Assembly: GCA_021778935.1 (NCBI GenBank)
Contig: JAJYBQ010000039.1
Location: forward strand, 1 to 13,160
Length of the DNA: 13,160 nucleotides
Origin: Pseudomonadota bacterium
GTDB lineage: Bacteria > Pseudomonadota > Gammaproteobacteria > Burkholderiales > Burkholderiaceae
Reading direction: 5' to 3'
A program made the position numbers and the translations under genes. Below the pieces are notes generated by a model, which saw only the letters and a program-made list of their open reading frames with translations, did no database searches and was not told the DNA's origin. Shown one piece after another: positions 1 through 6,349 of this stretch (its first letter is position 1; each line of letters begins with the position of its first letter).

Positions 1-2
1 AA

Positions 3-380
3 CTCGTCGGCGCGGCCGCGGTGCTGGCCCCGCTCTCGATCCTCTTTTCTCTGGTGCTGTACGAATGGGCGTGCACCCGGTATGCGCTGGGCCCAAGCCG
101 GATCCATACCATGGTGTTCCTGCTCCTCGTCTTCACGACCCAGGCCAATGTCTATGTGCTGCGGAACGATGACCGGATCTGGTCGTTCGCCCCGGCCCCC
201 GCCATGGTGTGGGCCAGCGTCGTCGCCATGGCGATCGTGAGCGCGCTGGCCGCAACGGGAGTCGGGATGGCGGCCGTGCCGCCCGGACTGATCGTCGCCA
301 TGGCCGCGCTCGTCGCGGCATTCGCACTGATTCTCGACGTGACCAAACGCCTGGCGTTCCGGCACTTCCAACTTGGATGA
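3..380 (+). CDS. C-terminal end of a probable P-type (proton-efflux) cation ATPase, cut by the left window edge
   Basis: The frame is open from base 3, so the gene begins outside the window and about 125 residues are seen. The visible part is almost entirely hydrophobic, with about three membrane helices separated by short loops. The pattern of TTQANVYVLR, then WSFAP, a helix, and a final helix ending LDVTKRLAFRHF resembles the last transmembrane segments of plasma-membrane-type H+-translocating P-type ATPases, which end with a basic stretch after the tenth helix. The catalytic DKTG and nucleotide-binding parts would lie upstream and cannot be seen. The stop codon overlaps the ATG of the next gene (ATGA), so the two genes are probably translated together. 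The family call rests on the C-terminus only; another polytopic membrane protein is possible. Confidence 0.6.
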   Translation, partial: LVGAAAVLAPLSILFSLVLYEWACTRYALGPSRIHTMVFLLLVFTTQANVYVLRNDDRIWSFAPAPAMVWASVVAMAIVSALAATGVGMAAVPPGLIVAMAALVAAFALILDVTKRLAFRHFQLG

Positions 381-1417
381 ACCGACCCGCACGCACCGAA
401 GAACCAATGGAAGCCATTCACGACCAACTCCACCGGGCGCACATCGCCCAGGCTGCCGGTGCCATCGCAGAAGCCGAGGCGATATACCGGCAAATCCTTG
501 CGGCGGACCCCGACGCCGTGCCGGCACTCGTCAATCTGGCCGCGATCCTCAGCGCCAGCGGCCGCCTGGAAGAAGCCTCATTGCTGGAGGCGCAAGCCTA
601 CGTGCAGCCGCCTTGGGACGGAAAACCGCGCAAGATCCTTGCCACCTGTCATTACCGCCTCGGCCGATTCGAGCAGGCCGCGCAGTGCTACCGCGACTGG
701 CTCGCCGAGGAGCCGGACAACGAGATTGCGCGGCACCATCTCGCTGCATGCAGCGGCCGGGACGTTCCCGATCGCGCGCCGGATCGGTATGTGGCGGCAT
801 TGTTCGACGCGATGGCCGAACAATTCGACTACCGGCTCGTCTCGATTCTCGGCTACGACGGCCCGGGCATCATCGGGTCCCTGCTCGACGGCCGCGTCGC
901 GGCCGACCGGTCGCGCGACATTCTGGATGCGGGATGCGGGACCGGTCTCTGCGGCCCGGTGCTGGCGCGAATGGCAAGACAACTGACGGGAGTCGATCTG
1001 TCGCAGGCGATGCTGGAAAAAGCCCGGGGCCGCGGCGTTTACGATCGACTGATCCATGCCGAACTGACGGCATTCCTGCAGCACCGGCCCGCCGCATTCG
1101 ATCTCGTCGTGATGACCGACGCGCTCATCTACTTCGGCGATCTGGGCAGCGTGTTCGATGCCGTCGCCGGGTCGCTGCGCCCGGGAGGTCTGTTCGCCTT
1201 CACGCTCGAACTTCTGCCGCGAGACGGCACGGGCCGCGAGTTCGCCCTGCAACCCTCCGGCCGATACGCCCACGGCGCACCACACTGGACACGACGCCTC
1301 GCGGAGCGGCGTTTGCGCATCCTCCGGGACGAGGAGATCATGATTCGCCAGGAGTTCTGCCGGCCCATCCACGGCGTCGCGGTCCTCGCCACGATGGTTG
1401 CCACCGAAACTCCATGA
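377..1417 (+). CDS. TPR-repeat-containing class I SAM-dependent methyltransferase
   Basis: The predicted protein has 346 residues. Residues 12-125 form helical TPR-like repeats (AGAIAEAEAIYRQIL, then a second unit near 90-120), a module that usually binds a protein partner. Residues 180-340 form a Rossmann methyltransferase domain: motif I is ILDAGCGTG at 182-190, the acidic end of strand 2 is TGVDLS at 204-209, and a DLVVMTDALIYFGDL stretch at 242-256 fits motif IV and the following helix. The closest family I recognise is the predicted TPR methyltransferases (COG4976 type), whose substrate is not generally known. The ATG at 377 overlaps the previous stop codon (ATGA), which favours translational coupling. 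A second ATG at 407 would remove ten residues and neither has a strong Shine-Dalgarno. The substrate cannot be inferred from sequence. Confidence 0.85.
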   Translation: MNRPARTEEPMEAIHDQLHRAHIAQAAGAIAEAEAIYRQILAADPDAVPALVNLAAILSASGRLEEASLLEAQAYVQPPWDGKPRKILATCHYRLGRFEQAAQCYRDWLAEEPDNEIARHHLAACSGRDVPDRAPDRYVAALFDAMAEQFDYRLVSILGYDGPGIIGSLLDGRVAADRSRDILDAGCGTGLCGPVLARMARQLTGVDLSQAMLEKARGRGVYDRLIHAELTAFLQHRPAAFDLVVMTDALIYFGDLGSVFDAVAGSLRPGGLFAFTLELLPRDGTGREFALQPSGRYAHGAPHWTRRLAERRLRILRDEEIMIRQEFCRPIHGVAVLATMVATETP

Positions 1418-1485
1418 ACGGACAGCCCCCGGACATCACGACATCACCGCTACCGCCCGCATTCCCGCCGGCGTGTCCCACGGCA

Positions 1486-1854
1486 TCAACTGCGCGGCGA
1501 TGCGGCGGCCAGGAACGACTGAATGAAAAAATTCGTCACGGCGATGAAGATGCTGGCAAAGAACGCAGTCCAGAACCCAGAAACCTCGAACCCCCGGACC
1601 AGCGTCGAGACCAGCAGCAGCACGACGGCATTCACCACCAGCAGGAAGAACCCCAGGGTAAAGATCGTCAGCGGAAAGGTCAGGACGATCAGCACCGGTC
1701 GCACGACCGCATTGGCAAATCCAAGCACCAGCGCTGACACGATCAGGGAAGAAGTGTCGGCGAAGCGGATCCCCGCGAACACACGGCTGGCGATCCACAG
1801 GGACGCGGAGGTGATCGCCCAATGGAGCAGGAATCGCACGAACGGATTCGGCAT
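1486..1854 (-). CDS. YvlD / phage-holin-4_2 family small membrane protein
   Basis: This 122-residue protein consists of four hydrophobic segments (about residues 7-27, 33-55, 60-85 and 90-115) joined by very short loops. The motifs RFLLHW near the N-terminus, FANAVVRPVLIVLTFPLTIFTLG in the middle (residues about 46-68) and NAVVLLLVS are characteristic of the Phage_holin_4_2 / YvlD membrane family. Despite the Pfam name these proteins are common chromosomal inner-membrane proteins and are not normally part of a lysis cassette; their role is not well defined. The gene converges on the methyltransferase gene with 68 bases between them and diverges from yaeQ. No prophage genes are nearby. Confidence 0.88.
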   Translation of the reverse strand: MPNPFVRFLLHWAITSASLWIASRVFAGIRFADTSSLIVSALVLGFANAVVRPVLIVLTFPLTIFTLGFFLLVVNAVVLLLVSTLVRGFEVSGFWTAFFASIFIAVTNFFIQSFLAAASPRS

Positions 1855-1957
1855 GCGCGGATCATATCCCGGATCCCGGAATCGGCAAGATGCTGCCGGC
1901 AGGGCGAAAGCCGGCGGTCCGACCCATTGCCGGGCGGAACTGCGGCATCATCCGCCC

Positions 1958-2521
1958 ATGGCCCTGAATGCGACGATCCATGTTTTCGACATCGACCTGG
2001 CGGACGCCGACCGCGGCGTCTACGAGACCCTGAACCTGCGCGTTGCCTGCCATCCGTCGGAATCGCCCGACTTCCTGGTGACGCGGGTGCTCGCCTATTG
2101 CCGGGAATATGCGCCGGGGATCGGGTTCTCGCCGGGGCTTTCGACGCCGGACGAGCCGGCGATACACGTCCGCGATGCGACGGGCGCCCTGCTCGCCTGG
2201 ATCGACATCGGGCTGCCGGACGCCGCGCGCGTGCACCGGGCGGCCAAGGCCGCGCCGCAGGTGGCGGTCTATACCCACAAGCATCCGGATCTGTTGCGCA
2301 AGGCGCTGGCGGGCGAACGCATCCACCGCTCGGAGCATCTGCGCCTGATCGCCGTCGATCGGCGGCTGGTCGCCGACTGGAGCGCGCTGCTGCAGCGACG
2401 AATGAAGATGTCGATGGCGTTCAGCGGCTCGGAGGTGTACCTGGCGATCGGGGAGCGCACGCTCACGGGGGCGCTCGCGCCGATCCCCCTCGACCCGGCG
2501 GTCGACACCGATCCGGAATGA
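1958..2521 (+). CDS. yaeQ: YaeQ family protein
   Basis: The predicted protein has 187 residues, close to the 181 residues usual for YaeQ. The N-terminus MALNATIHVFDIDLADADRG, the central LARVLAYCRE-like segment (here TRVLAYCREYAPGI), the EPAIHVRDATGALLAWIDIG block and the C-terminal MSMAFSGSEVYLAIGE are family hallmarks. YaeQ has a restriction-endonuclease-like fold; its cellular role is not settled, although it was named for suppressing loss of RfaH-dependent expression. The start is the first ATG that gives the family N-terminus; it has no strong ribosome-binding site. An open frame continues upstream but gives non-family sequence. The gene is divergent from the YvlD-type gene with about 100 bases between them. 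Confidence 0.9.
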   Translation: MALNATIHVFDIDLADADRGVYETLNLRVACHPSESPDFLVTRVLAYCREYAPGIGFSPGLSTPDEPAIHVRDATGALLAWIDIGLPDAARVHRAAKAAPQVAVYTHKHPDLLRKALAGERIHRSEHLRLIAVDRRLVADWSALLQRRMKMSMAFSGSEVYLAIGERTLTGALAPIPLDPAVDTDPE

Positions 2522-2637
2522 TCCGCGCCGGTCGATCCGCTCCATCGCCGCTGGAAGCACATCGGCGGGCGAGTCTGGTAGATTTTGGCCGCGTGGCACA
2601 AACCACTCCCGCAATCCCTTCCCAGGTCGGAGAAAAC

Positions 2638-3003
2638 ATGAGCAGAAACATTGCATTGGCAGGAACATTTGCGCTTGCGTTGTTCGTGGCGGCGACGGTT
2701 CCCGGCAATGCCGAGACCTCGCAGATGACGATTCCGCAGGTCCGGCACACGATCCGGTCGGCGCACACCCAAGCCGATCATCGTGGACTTGCCGCCTTCT
2801 ACGAGGCCAAGGCCCGGGAAGCGCGGAAGTGGGCCAAGCTGCACCGGGAGATGGCCCAGGACTATGAGGAAAGCGGGAAACCGGAAGACGAGTCGCAAGT
2901 TCCGCTAATGCAGAGCATTGCCAAACAATACGACCAAATCGCGGCAAAATACGACGCCATGGCGGCCCACCACCGGACACGCGCCAAGGCCATAAAAGAG
3001 TAG
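2638..3003 (+). CDS. small exported alpha-helical protein of unknown function
   Basis: The predicted protein has 121 residues. The first 25 form a Sec signal peptide: MSRN, a hydrophobic core (ALAGTFALALFVAAT) and a cleavage-like site after GNA. The mature part is charged and helical, rich in Ala, Lys, Glu and His, with heptad-like spacing (FYEAKAREARKWAKLHREMA near residues 54-73 and KQYDQIAAKYDAMAAHHRT near 96-114). It has no cysteine. This suggests a periplasmic helical-bundle or coiled-coil protein. Small exported proteins of this style occur in many beta- and gammaproteobacteria without known function. The start ATG has a GGAGAA ribosome-binding site four bases upstream. It converges on rsuA and the two genes appear to share a hairpin terminator. 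Confidence 0.75.
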   Translation: MSRNIALAGTFALALFVAATVPGNAETSQMTIPQVRHTIRSAHTQADHRGLAAFYEAKAREARKWAKLHREMAQDYEESGKPEDESQVPLMQSIAKQYDQIAAKYDAMAAHHRTRAKAIKE

Positions 3004-3015
3004 CCGGTCAAAGTC

Positions 3016-3056
3016 GCCGGCCGCGACCGCGCTGCTACGTCCTGGTCGCGGTCGGC
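3016..3056. terminator. probable bidirectional terminator between the exported-protein gene and rsuA
   Basis: Bases 3016-3028 pair with 3044-3056 to give a 13-bp stem with one G-U pair and a 15-base loop. It lies just after the stop codon at 3001-3003 and overlaps the last codons of convergent rsuA. There is no T-run, so the termination efficiency is uncertain. Confidence 0.4.
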
Positions 3057-3829
3057 GCGGTGTCATCGGTTTGCTCTCTCGCCGGGAGTGCTTCGTCTCC
3101 GGGTCGGTCGGTTCCACCGGCCGACAACAGCGCGAGTTCGGACTCGCCCAGATCGCACCAGCCGCCCTCCGGCAGATCGAGCGCATCCAGGCGCAGTCCG
3201 CCGATCGCAACGCGCTCCAGCGCCGTGCAGTGGTTGCCGGCGGCCGCCAGCATGCGCTTCACCTGGTGGTACTTGCCCTGTTCCAGCGCGATCCCGATCC
3301 GGTTCGGTCCCAATGCCCCGCATTGCACCGCGGCCAGCGGCGCCGGCTCGTCATGCAATTGCACCCCGGCCAGCATGGCCGCGACCAATTCGGGCGTGAC
3401 CGGATCGTGGGTGGTCGCAACGTAGTACTTGGGCACCTTGCGCCGGGGCGAGGACTGGGCATGAATGAACGCTCCATCGTCGGACAACAGCAGCAAACCG
3501 GTGGTGTCGTGATCCAGCCGCCCAACCGGCTGCACGCCGCGCCAGCGCATGGGCTCGGGGAGCAGGCTCAGCACGCCGGGATGGTGACTCGGGCGGCGCG
3601 AGCATTCGTATCCGGCCGGCTTGTTCAGCGCCAGATACACGTGCTCGCGATAGATCCACGGCTCGTCGAACACCGCAAACGCCATGCCCGCCGGATCGAC
3701 CTGCATACGCGGGTCGTACACCGGCATGCCTGCGATCCGGACATGGCCATCGACGACCAACTGCTGGCAATGCCTGCGGGTTCCGAACCCCTGGGACTGC
3801 AGCAAGCGATCCAGCGTCATCCGGCTCAT
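3035..3829 (-). CDS. rsuA: 16S rRNA pseudouridine(516) synthase
   Basis: The predicted protein has 264 residues. It isomerises a uridine of 16S rRNA (U516 in E. coli) to pseudouridine. Residues 4-45 form an S4 RNA-binding domain (TLDRLLQSQGFGTRRHCQQLV). The synthase domain follows, with LNKPAGYECS at 68-77 and the catalytic motif GRLDHDTTGLLLLSDDG, in which D106 is the expected nucleophile. The segment GKYHQVKRMLAAAGN at 185-199 is also diagnostic of the RsuA/RluB/E/F family. The start chosen is the ATG at 3829, which has GGGAGG six bases upstream; the longer open frame reaching 3913 lacks this and adds non-family residues. An Asp/Glu/Thr-rich tail of about 30 residues follows the catalytic domain. 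The sister families RluE and RluF are less likely given the length and S4 domain. Confidence 0.9.
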   Translation of the reverse strand: MSRMTLDRLLQSQGFGTRRHCQQLVVDGHVRIAGMPVYDPRMQVDPAGMAFAVFDEPWIYREHVYLALNKPAGYECSRRPSHHPGVLSLLPEPMRWRGVQPVGRLDHDTTGLLLLSDDGAFIHAQSSPRRKVPKYYVATTHDPVTPELVAAMLAGVQLHDEPAPLAAVQCGALGPNRIGIALEQGKYHQVKRMLAAAGNHCTALERVAIGGLRLDALDLPEGGWCDLGESELALLSAGGTDRPGDEALPAREQTDDTAPTATRT

Positions 3830-3946
3830 TGTTCGCCTCCCAATCGCGGCGCCGGCAAGGCGCGCGCCTTCGGCCGCGGTTGTCGTCGAGGGAGAAAGTG
3901 GCGCATGATGCACCGATGGGACACCACGGTCCCGTGGGAGATGATC

Positions 3947-4393
3947 ATGAATCGAGTTCGCGAATCACCGGCGCCGACCGGTATGACGGCCCCAGAATAC
4001 AACTGGCTCGATCAGGAATACATGTGCCCCGACCAGATCGAATTTTTCCAGGAGCTCCTGGAGCATGAGCGCGACGTCCTGCTGAGCGCGGCGGACGGCA
4101 CCAAATCGGAGCTTCGGGAAGGCACGACCACGCCCGACCCATCCGACCGGGCGTCGATTGAAGAAGATCACGCGCTCGAGCTGCGCATCCGCGACCGCGA
4201 GAGAAAGCATCTGCACGCGATCGATCAGGCACTCGGTCGCATCCGCGACGGCAGCTATGGCTGGTGCGAAGAAAGCGGCGACCCGATCGGCATCGATCGA
4301 CTGCTGGCGCGGCCAACGGCGACCCTCTCGCTGGAGGCGCAACAGCGTCGCGAATCGCTGGGAAAAATGAAGCAGGGGCGCCGACACGCGTGA
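3947..4393 (+). CDS. dksA: DksA/TraR-family RNA polymerase-binding transcription factor, zinc-poor type
   Basis: The predicted protein has 148 residues. DksA binds the secondary channel of RNA polymerase and, with ppGpp, retunes rRNA and amino-acid promoters. The coiled coil covers about residues 30-100. Its tip carries PDPSDRAS, in which D67 and A69 correspond to the functionally important D74 and A76 of E. coli DksA. The globular end has GSYGWCEESGDPIGIDRLLARPTATLSLEAQ (residues 103-132 and on). Of the four zinc ligands of E. coli DksA only C107 remains; the others are S110, S128 and A131, as in many alphaproteobacterial DksA proteins. The ATG at 3947 has GGGAG six bases upstream; in-frame ATGs at 3905, 3908 and 3941 are alternatives. 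It is divergent from rsuA. Confidence 0.88.
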   Translation: MNRVRESPAPTGMTAPEYNWLDQEYMCPDQIEFFQELLEHERDVLLSAADGTKSELREGTTTPDPSDRASIEEDHALELRIRDRERKHLHAIDQALGRIRDGSYGWCEESGDPIGIDRLLARPTATLSLEAQQRRESLGKMKQGRRHA

Positions 4394-4405
4394 CCCTCGG
4401 CGCGG

Positions 4406-4429
4406 CGGGAACGCACGCCGGGGTTCCCG
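4406..4429 (+). terminator. weak hairpin downstream of dksA
   Basis: CGGGAAC at 4406-4412 pairs perfectly with GTTCCCG at 4423-4429 around a ten-base loop, starting about 13 bases after the dksA stop. No T-run follows, so a role as terminator is only possible. Confidence 0.25.
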
Positions 4430-4463
4430 GAACGGGACAGCGCGCATTCATCCGGGAATGATG

Positions 4464-4523
4464 GGGGTGGCGGATCGGACCCGAAGCCGCGACAACCGGA
4501 ATCACGATCCGAGGCCCTAAAAA
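4464..4523 (-). pseudogene. decayed 3'-half copy of tRNA-His (possible attachment-site remnant)
   Basis: Aligned without gaps to 8591-8650, the 3' part of the intact tRNA-His gene, about 48 of 60 bases are identical, including a 16-base exact block (4490-4505 against 8617-8632) covering the anticodon arm and variable region. The loop still reads GTG, but the T-arm stem is broken, and the 5' half (acceptor strand and D-arm) is not recognisable, so this cannot be a working tRNA. The match begins around the anticodon stem and runs to the 3' end in the same orientation as the real gene, as expected of the displaced tRNA 3' end at the far junction of an integrated element. Confidence 0.6.
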
Positions 4524-4732
4524 GATACGGACACGATCGAGATCCTCGACAGCGAACCTCCCCAAAAAAAGTGCCTTGCCGCTACACGCGCGAGGACTTC
4601 AAAATCGGCGATGCGGTCCGCTTCGTAGGCCGTGACCATCCCCCCGATTCGGTCGCGTCATGCGCCCGAACCAGAAAACCGCATCCCTTGAAGGCAACGA
4701 CAGCCAGTGGCGCGTCGCCTACGCGATCCTCC

Positions 4733-4796
4733 GGCACGTCGTCGCCTCTGAGCCAATCCCGCCATGCCGTCAAGTTACGCCGATTCCCGGACAGTT
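4733..4796. repeat. 64-bp direct repeat, copy 1
   Basis: This copy is identical over all 64 bases to 6019-6082 and in the same orientation. It begins GGCACGTCGTCGCCTCTGAG and ends GATTCCCGGACAGTT. The flanks of the two copies differ on both sides, so the boundaries are sharp. On the minus strand both copies can be read as part of an open frame containing NLTAWRDWLRGDDVP. Confidence 0.95.
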
Positions 4797-4813
4797 ACGG
4801 GGCAAGAATGTTT

Positions 4814-5779
4814 TCAGGATGCCCCCAAGAAGGAAGCCAAGGTTTCGCTGGTGGTTTTGCTCACTCCGTTTATGGTGGTCGTCACGGTAACCTGATCCGA
4901 AGCGGTGATCGTCAGGACGTCCGTTTCATTGGGACCCGTGACGGTCAACGCCCCGCTTGAAAATGCGGAGGAGATTGCATAATCGATAACAAATGGGTCC
5001 GTGCTCGAACTCGAGAAAGAATAGGTCCCTGGAGAGTTCGGCAGAGTGAAGGTGCCTGAAAACGAATAATTTATGTTCGTCAATTGGGAAGAACTGTTGT
5101 AGGTACCGGTCACCGTTCCGCTAAAAGTGCTGATTGTGTCATCGAACGACGTAGAAAGAATGGAAGAGGTCACGAAGAAATGGGTGGTCAGGGGAGAGAG
5201 GGAGGAGACACCCACGGTAAAGGGAACGGTGAATGAACTTGCCGAACAGGTCGGAGTCGATTCAGCCAGCGTGACCCCCCCGTTCCCTGACATGAGTTCC
5301 GTCGGGTTGGCCAGGGTGCCCGTGAAGACCGACCAGTTCGTGAAGCCAAATTGGGAGGTAAGATTAGTAGGGTAATTGATACCCAAGCAGGATCCGCTGG
5401 AATAGTTCGCGTTCCAGGACAAATCGAGAGATCCATTGGCGGTATTGCCGGCCTCAATGGAACCCTCAATGCAGTTTGAGGCTACGAGGCTGATCGAACC
5501 AAGGGATCCGCTCGTCGACACCGAACCCCCGTTCGAACAAGTCCCTTTGAGAGCCTGGGGCGAGGAGTTAAGCTTCCCGCTGAGGGCGATGCTGGACATC
5601 AGGCGCTCTCCCTCCAGAGTAAGAGCGATTATCCACATGGCAGTCTGGGGAGGGGTTGCCGTGACGCGTGTCAGCGCCCCGGAGGATCCCCCCGTTCCTC
5701 GCCCACAACCTGCCAACCCTATCGGGGATGCAACCAAGATCATAGGAGCAAGCCACAAAAATTTTCGCAGTTTGATCAT
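4814..5779 (-). CDS. Ser/Thr-rich lipoprotein of unknown function
   Basis: The predicted protein has 321 residues. The first 24 form a lipoprotein signal peptide with basic start (MIKLRKF), hydrophobic core and lipobox LAGC, placing the lipidated cysteine at residue 25; a Gly at +2 allows outer-membrane sorting. A Gly/Ser linker follows. The mature part is dominated by Ser, Thr, Gly and Asn in alternating polar/hydrophobic stretches that suggest beta-strand repeats (for example GSLDLSWNANYSSG and TFSGTVTGTYNSSS), with few charged residues. About four mature cysteines could form disulfides. I recognise no domain. The ATG at 5779 has GGAG six bases upstream; an in-frame TTG at 5785 is less likely. 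The DNA is visibly lower in G+C than its neighbours. The gene lies between the two 64-bp direct repeats, as isolated cargo without an operon. Confidence 0.72.
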   Translation of the reverse strand: MIKLRKFLWLAPMILVASPIGLAGCGRGTGGSSGALTRVTATPPQTAMWIIALTLEGERLMSSIALSGKLNSSPQALKGTCSNGGSVSTSGSLGSISLVASNCIEGSIEAGNTANGSLDLSWNANYSSGSCLGINYPTNLTSQFGFTNWSVFTGTLANPTELMSGNGGVTLAESTPTCSASSFTVPFTVGVSSLSPLTTHFFVTSSILSTSFDDTISTFSGTVTGTYNSSSQLTNINYSFSGTFTLPNSPGTYSFSSSSTDPFVIDYAISSAFSSGALTVTGPNETDVLTITASDQVTVTTTINGVSKTTSETLASFLGAS

Positions 5780-5831
5780 GGACAACTCCTCAGGTAAAAA
5801 AGGATCACCTACCAGTAGTGTCCGACAGTTT

Positions 5832-6018
5832 TCACAGCAAAATCAGCCGAGTAAGTTGAGTAGTTGAACCGTCGGGTTTTGGCACATCGGGCTCCCCGGA
5901 AAGCATTGGAAGCAACGAAACGTTTTCGAAGGGCGTCACGCTCAAGATCTGTTGCATCGAATGCAAGGACATCTTCAAGCCGAGGCGCTTTTCGACGATC
6001 GCCACCCGCACGTAGGTG
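5832..6018 (-). pseudogene. C-terminal stump of an IS4-type transposase
   Basis: About 61 codons read TYVRVAIVEKRLGLKMSLHS, then QQILSVTPFENVSLLPML, and end near TTQLTRLILL. The order 'TYVLVAIVKKRLGL - SLY - ILQILSVTLFEKTPI - NQLNLF' is the well-known C-terminal end of a group of IS4-family (DDE) transposases, and this stretch follows it residue for residue with scattered changes. Everything upstream (the DDE catalytic core) is missing: at 6018/6019 the homology stops exactly where the 64-bp repeat begins. The element is therefore a dead remnant. Downstream of its stop, the sequence CGGACACTACTGG (minus strand, about 5812-5824) may be the old terminal repeat, but I cannot confirm it. Confidence 0.7.
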
Positions 6019-6082
6019 GGCACGTCGTCGCCTCTGAGCCAATCCCGCCATGCCGTCAAGTTACGCCGATTCCCGGACAGTT
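6019..6082. repeat. 64-bp direct repeat, copy 2
   Basis: All 64 bases match 4733-4796, 1286 bases to the left. Its left border coincides with the break point of the transposase stump, and on the minus strand the repeat is in frame with the stump. Recombination between the copies would delete one copy together with the lipoprotein gene and the transposase stump. Confidence 0.95.
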
Positions 6083-6349
6083 GCCACAGGTCGGCACCGG
6101 ACGCAAAACAGGAGCACAACCGAGTTTGACAAATTCGTTACGCGTCAACAGAAAAGAAGCGAAGACACCGCTTTTCATCCAAAAGAGCAACTTCCGCAAC
6201 CCGGCCTCGTTCCCGCTGCCCTGCAAGCATGCGGTCGCTGACGAGCGACGCGGAATAATTCGCTCCCTCCCCCTCCAATCCCACTAGAATCGCTACAGCG
6301 TCGTTCGCCTGCGGTCGTTCGGCCACGTTTCCCTTTGCTGGAGTACGCT

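Larger units (their letters stand above)
4394..4813. other. gene-free stretch between dksA and the lipoprotein gene
   Basis: These 420 bases contain no gene I can support. They hold, in order, a weak hairpin after dksA, a decayed tRNA-His fragment (4464-4523), about 210 bases without recognisable content, and the first copy of a 64-bp direct repeat (4733-4796). Short open frames here are overlapping and low in plausibility; a minus-strand frame ending near 4582 reads through the repeat, but I recognise no family in it. Confidence 0.6.
5780..6349. other. gene-poor stretch between the lipoprotein and desaturase genes
   Basis: No intact gene is supported in these 570 bases. They hold the promoter/leader region of the lipoprotein gene (5780-5831), a transposase C-terminal stump on the minus strand (5832-6018), copy 2 of the 64-bp repeat (6019-6082), and about 265 bases upstream of the desaturase gene in which I see only a possible TAGAAT box at 6285-6290 with no convincing -35 partner. 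Confidence 0.6.

Noticed and set aside
373..1737. 454-codon open frame overlapping the methyltransferase gene in another frame
   Set aside because: Arg/Pro/Ala-rich shadow of a gene with a clear SAM-binding motif, running on antisense through the membrane-protein gene.
1486..1854. Holin-family name as evidence for a prophage
   Set aside because: The YvlD/Phage_holin_4_2 family is mostly chromosomal, and there are no endolysin, capsid, tail or integrase genes nearby.
1862..2980. 372-codon open frame on the minus strand across yaeQ and the exported-protein gene
   Set aside because: It is antisense to two well-supported genes, Arg/Pro-rich as expected of a G+C-rich shadow, and has no recognisable domain.
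4571..4960. 129-codon plus-strand frame beginning MPCRYTREDFKIGD
   Set aside because: It crosses the repeat and runs antisense into the lipoprotein gene, has no ribosome-binding site and no recognisable family.
4733..6082. 64-bp repeats as terminal inverted repeats of a transposon
   Set aside because: The copies are in direct, not inverted, orientation and no intact transposase lies between them.
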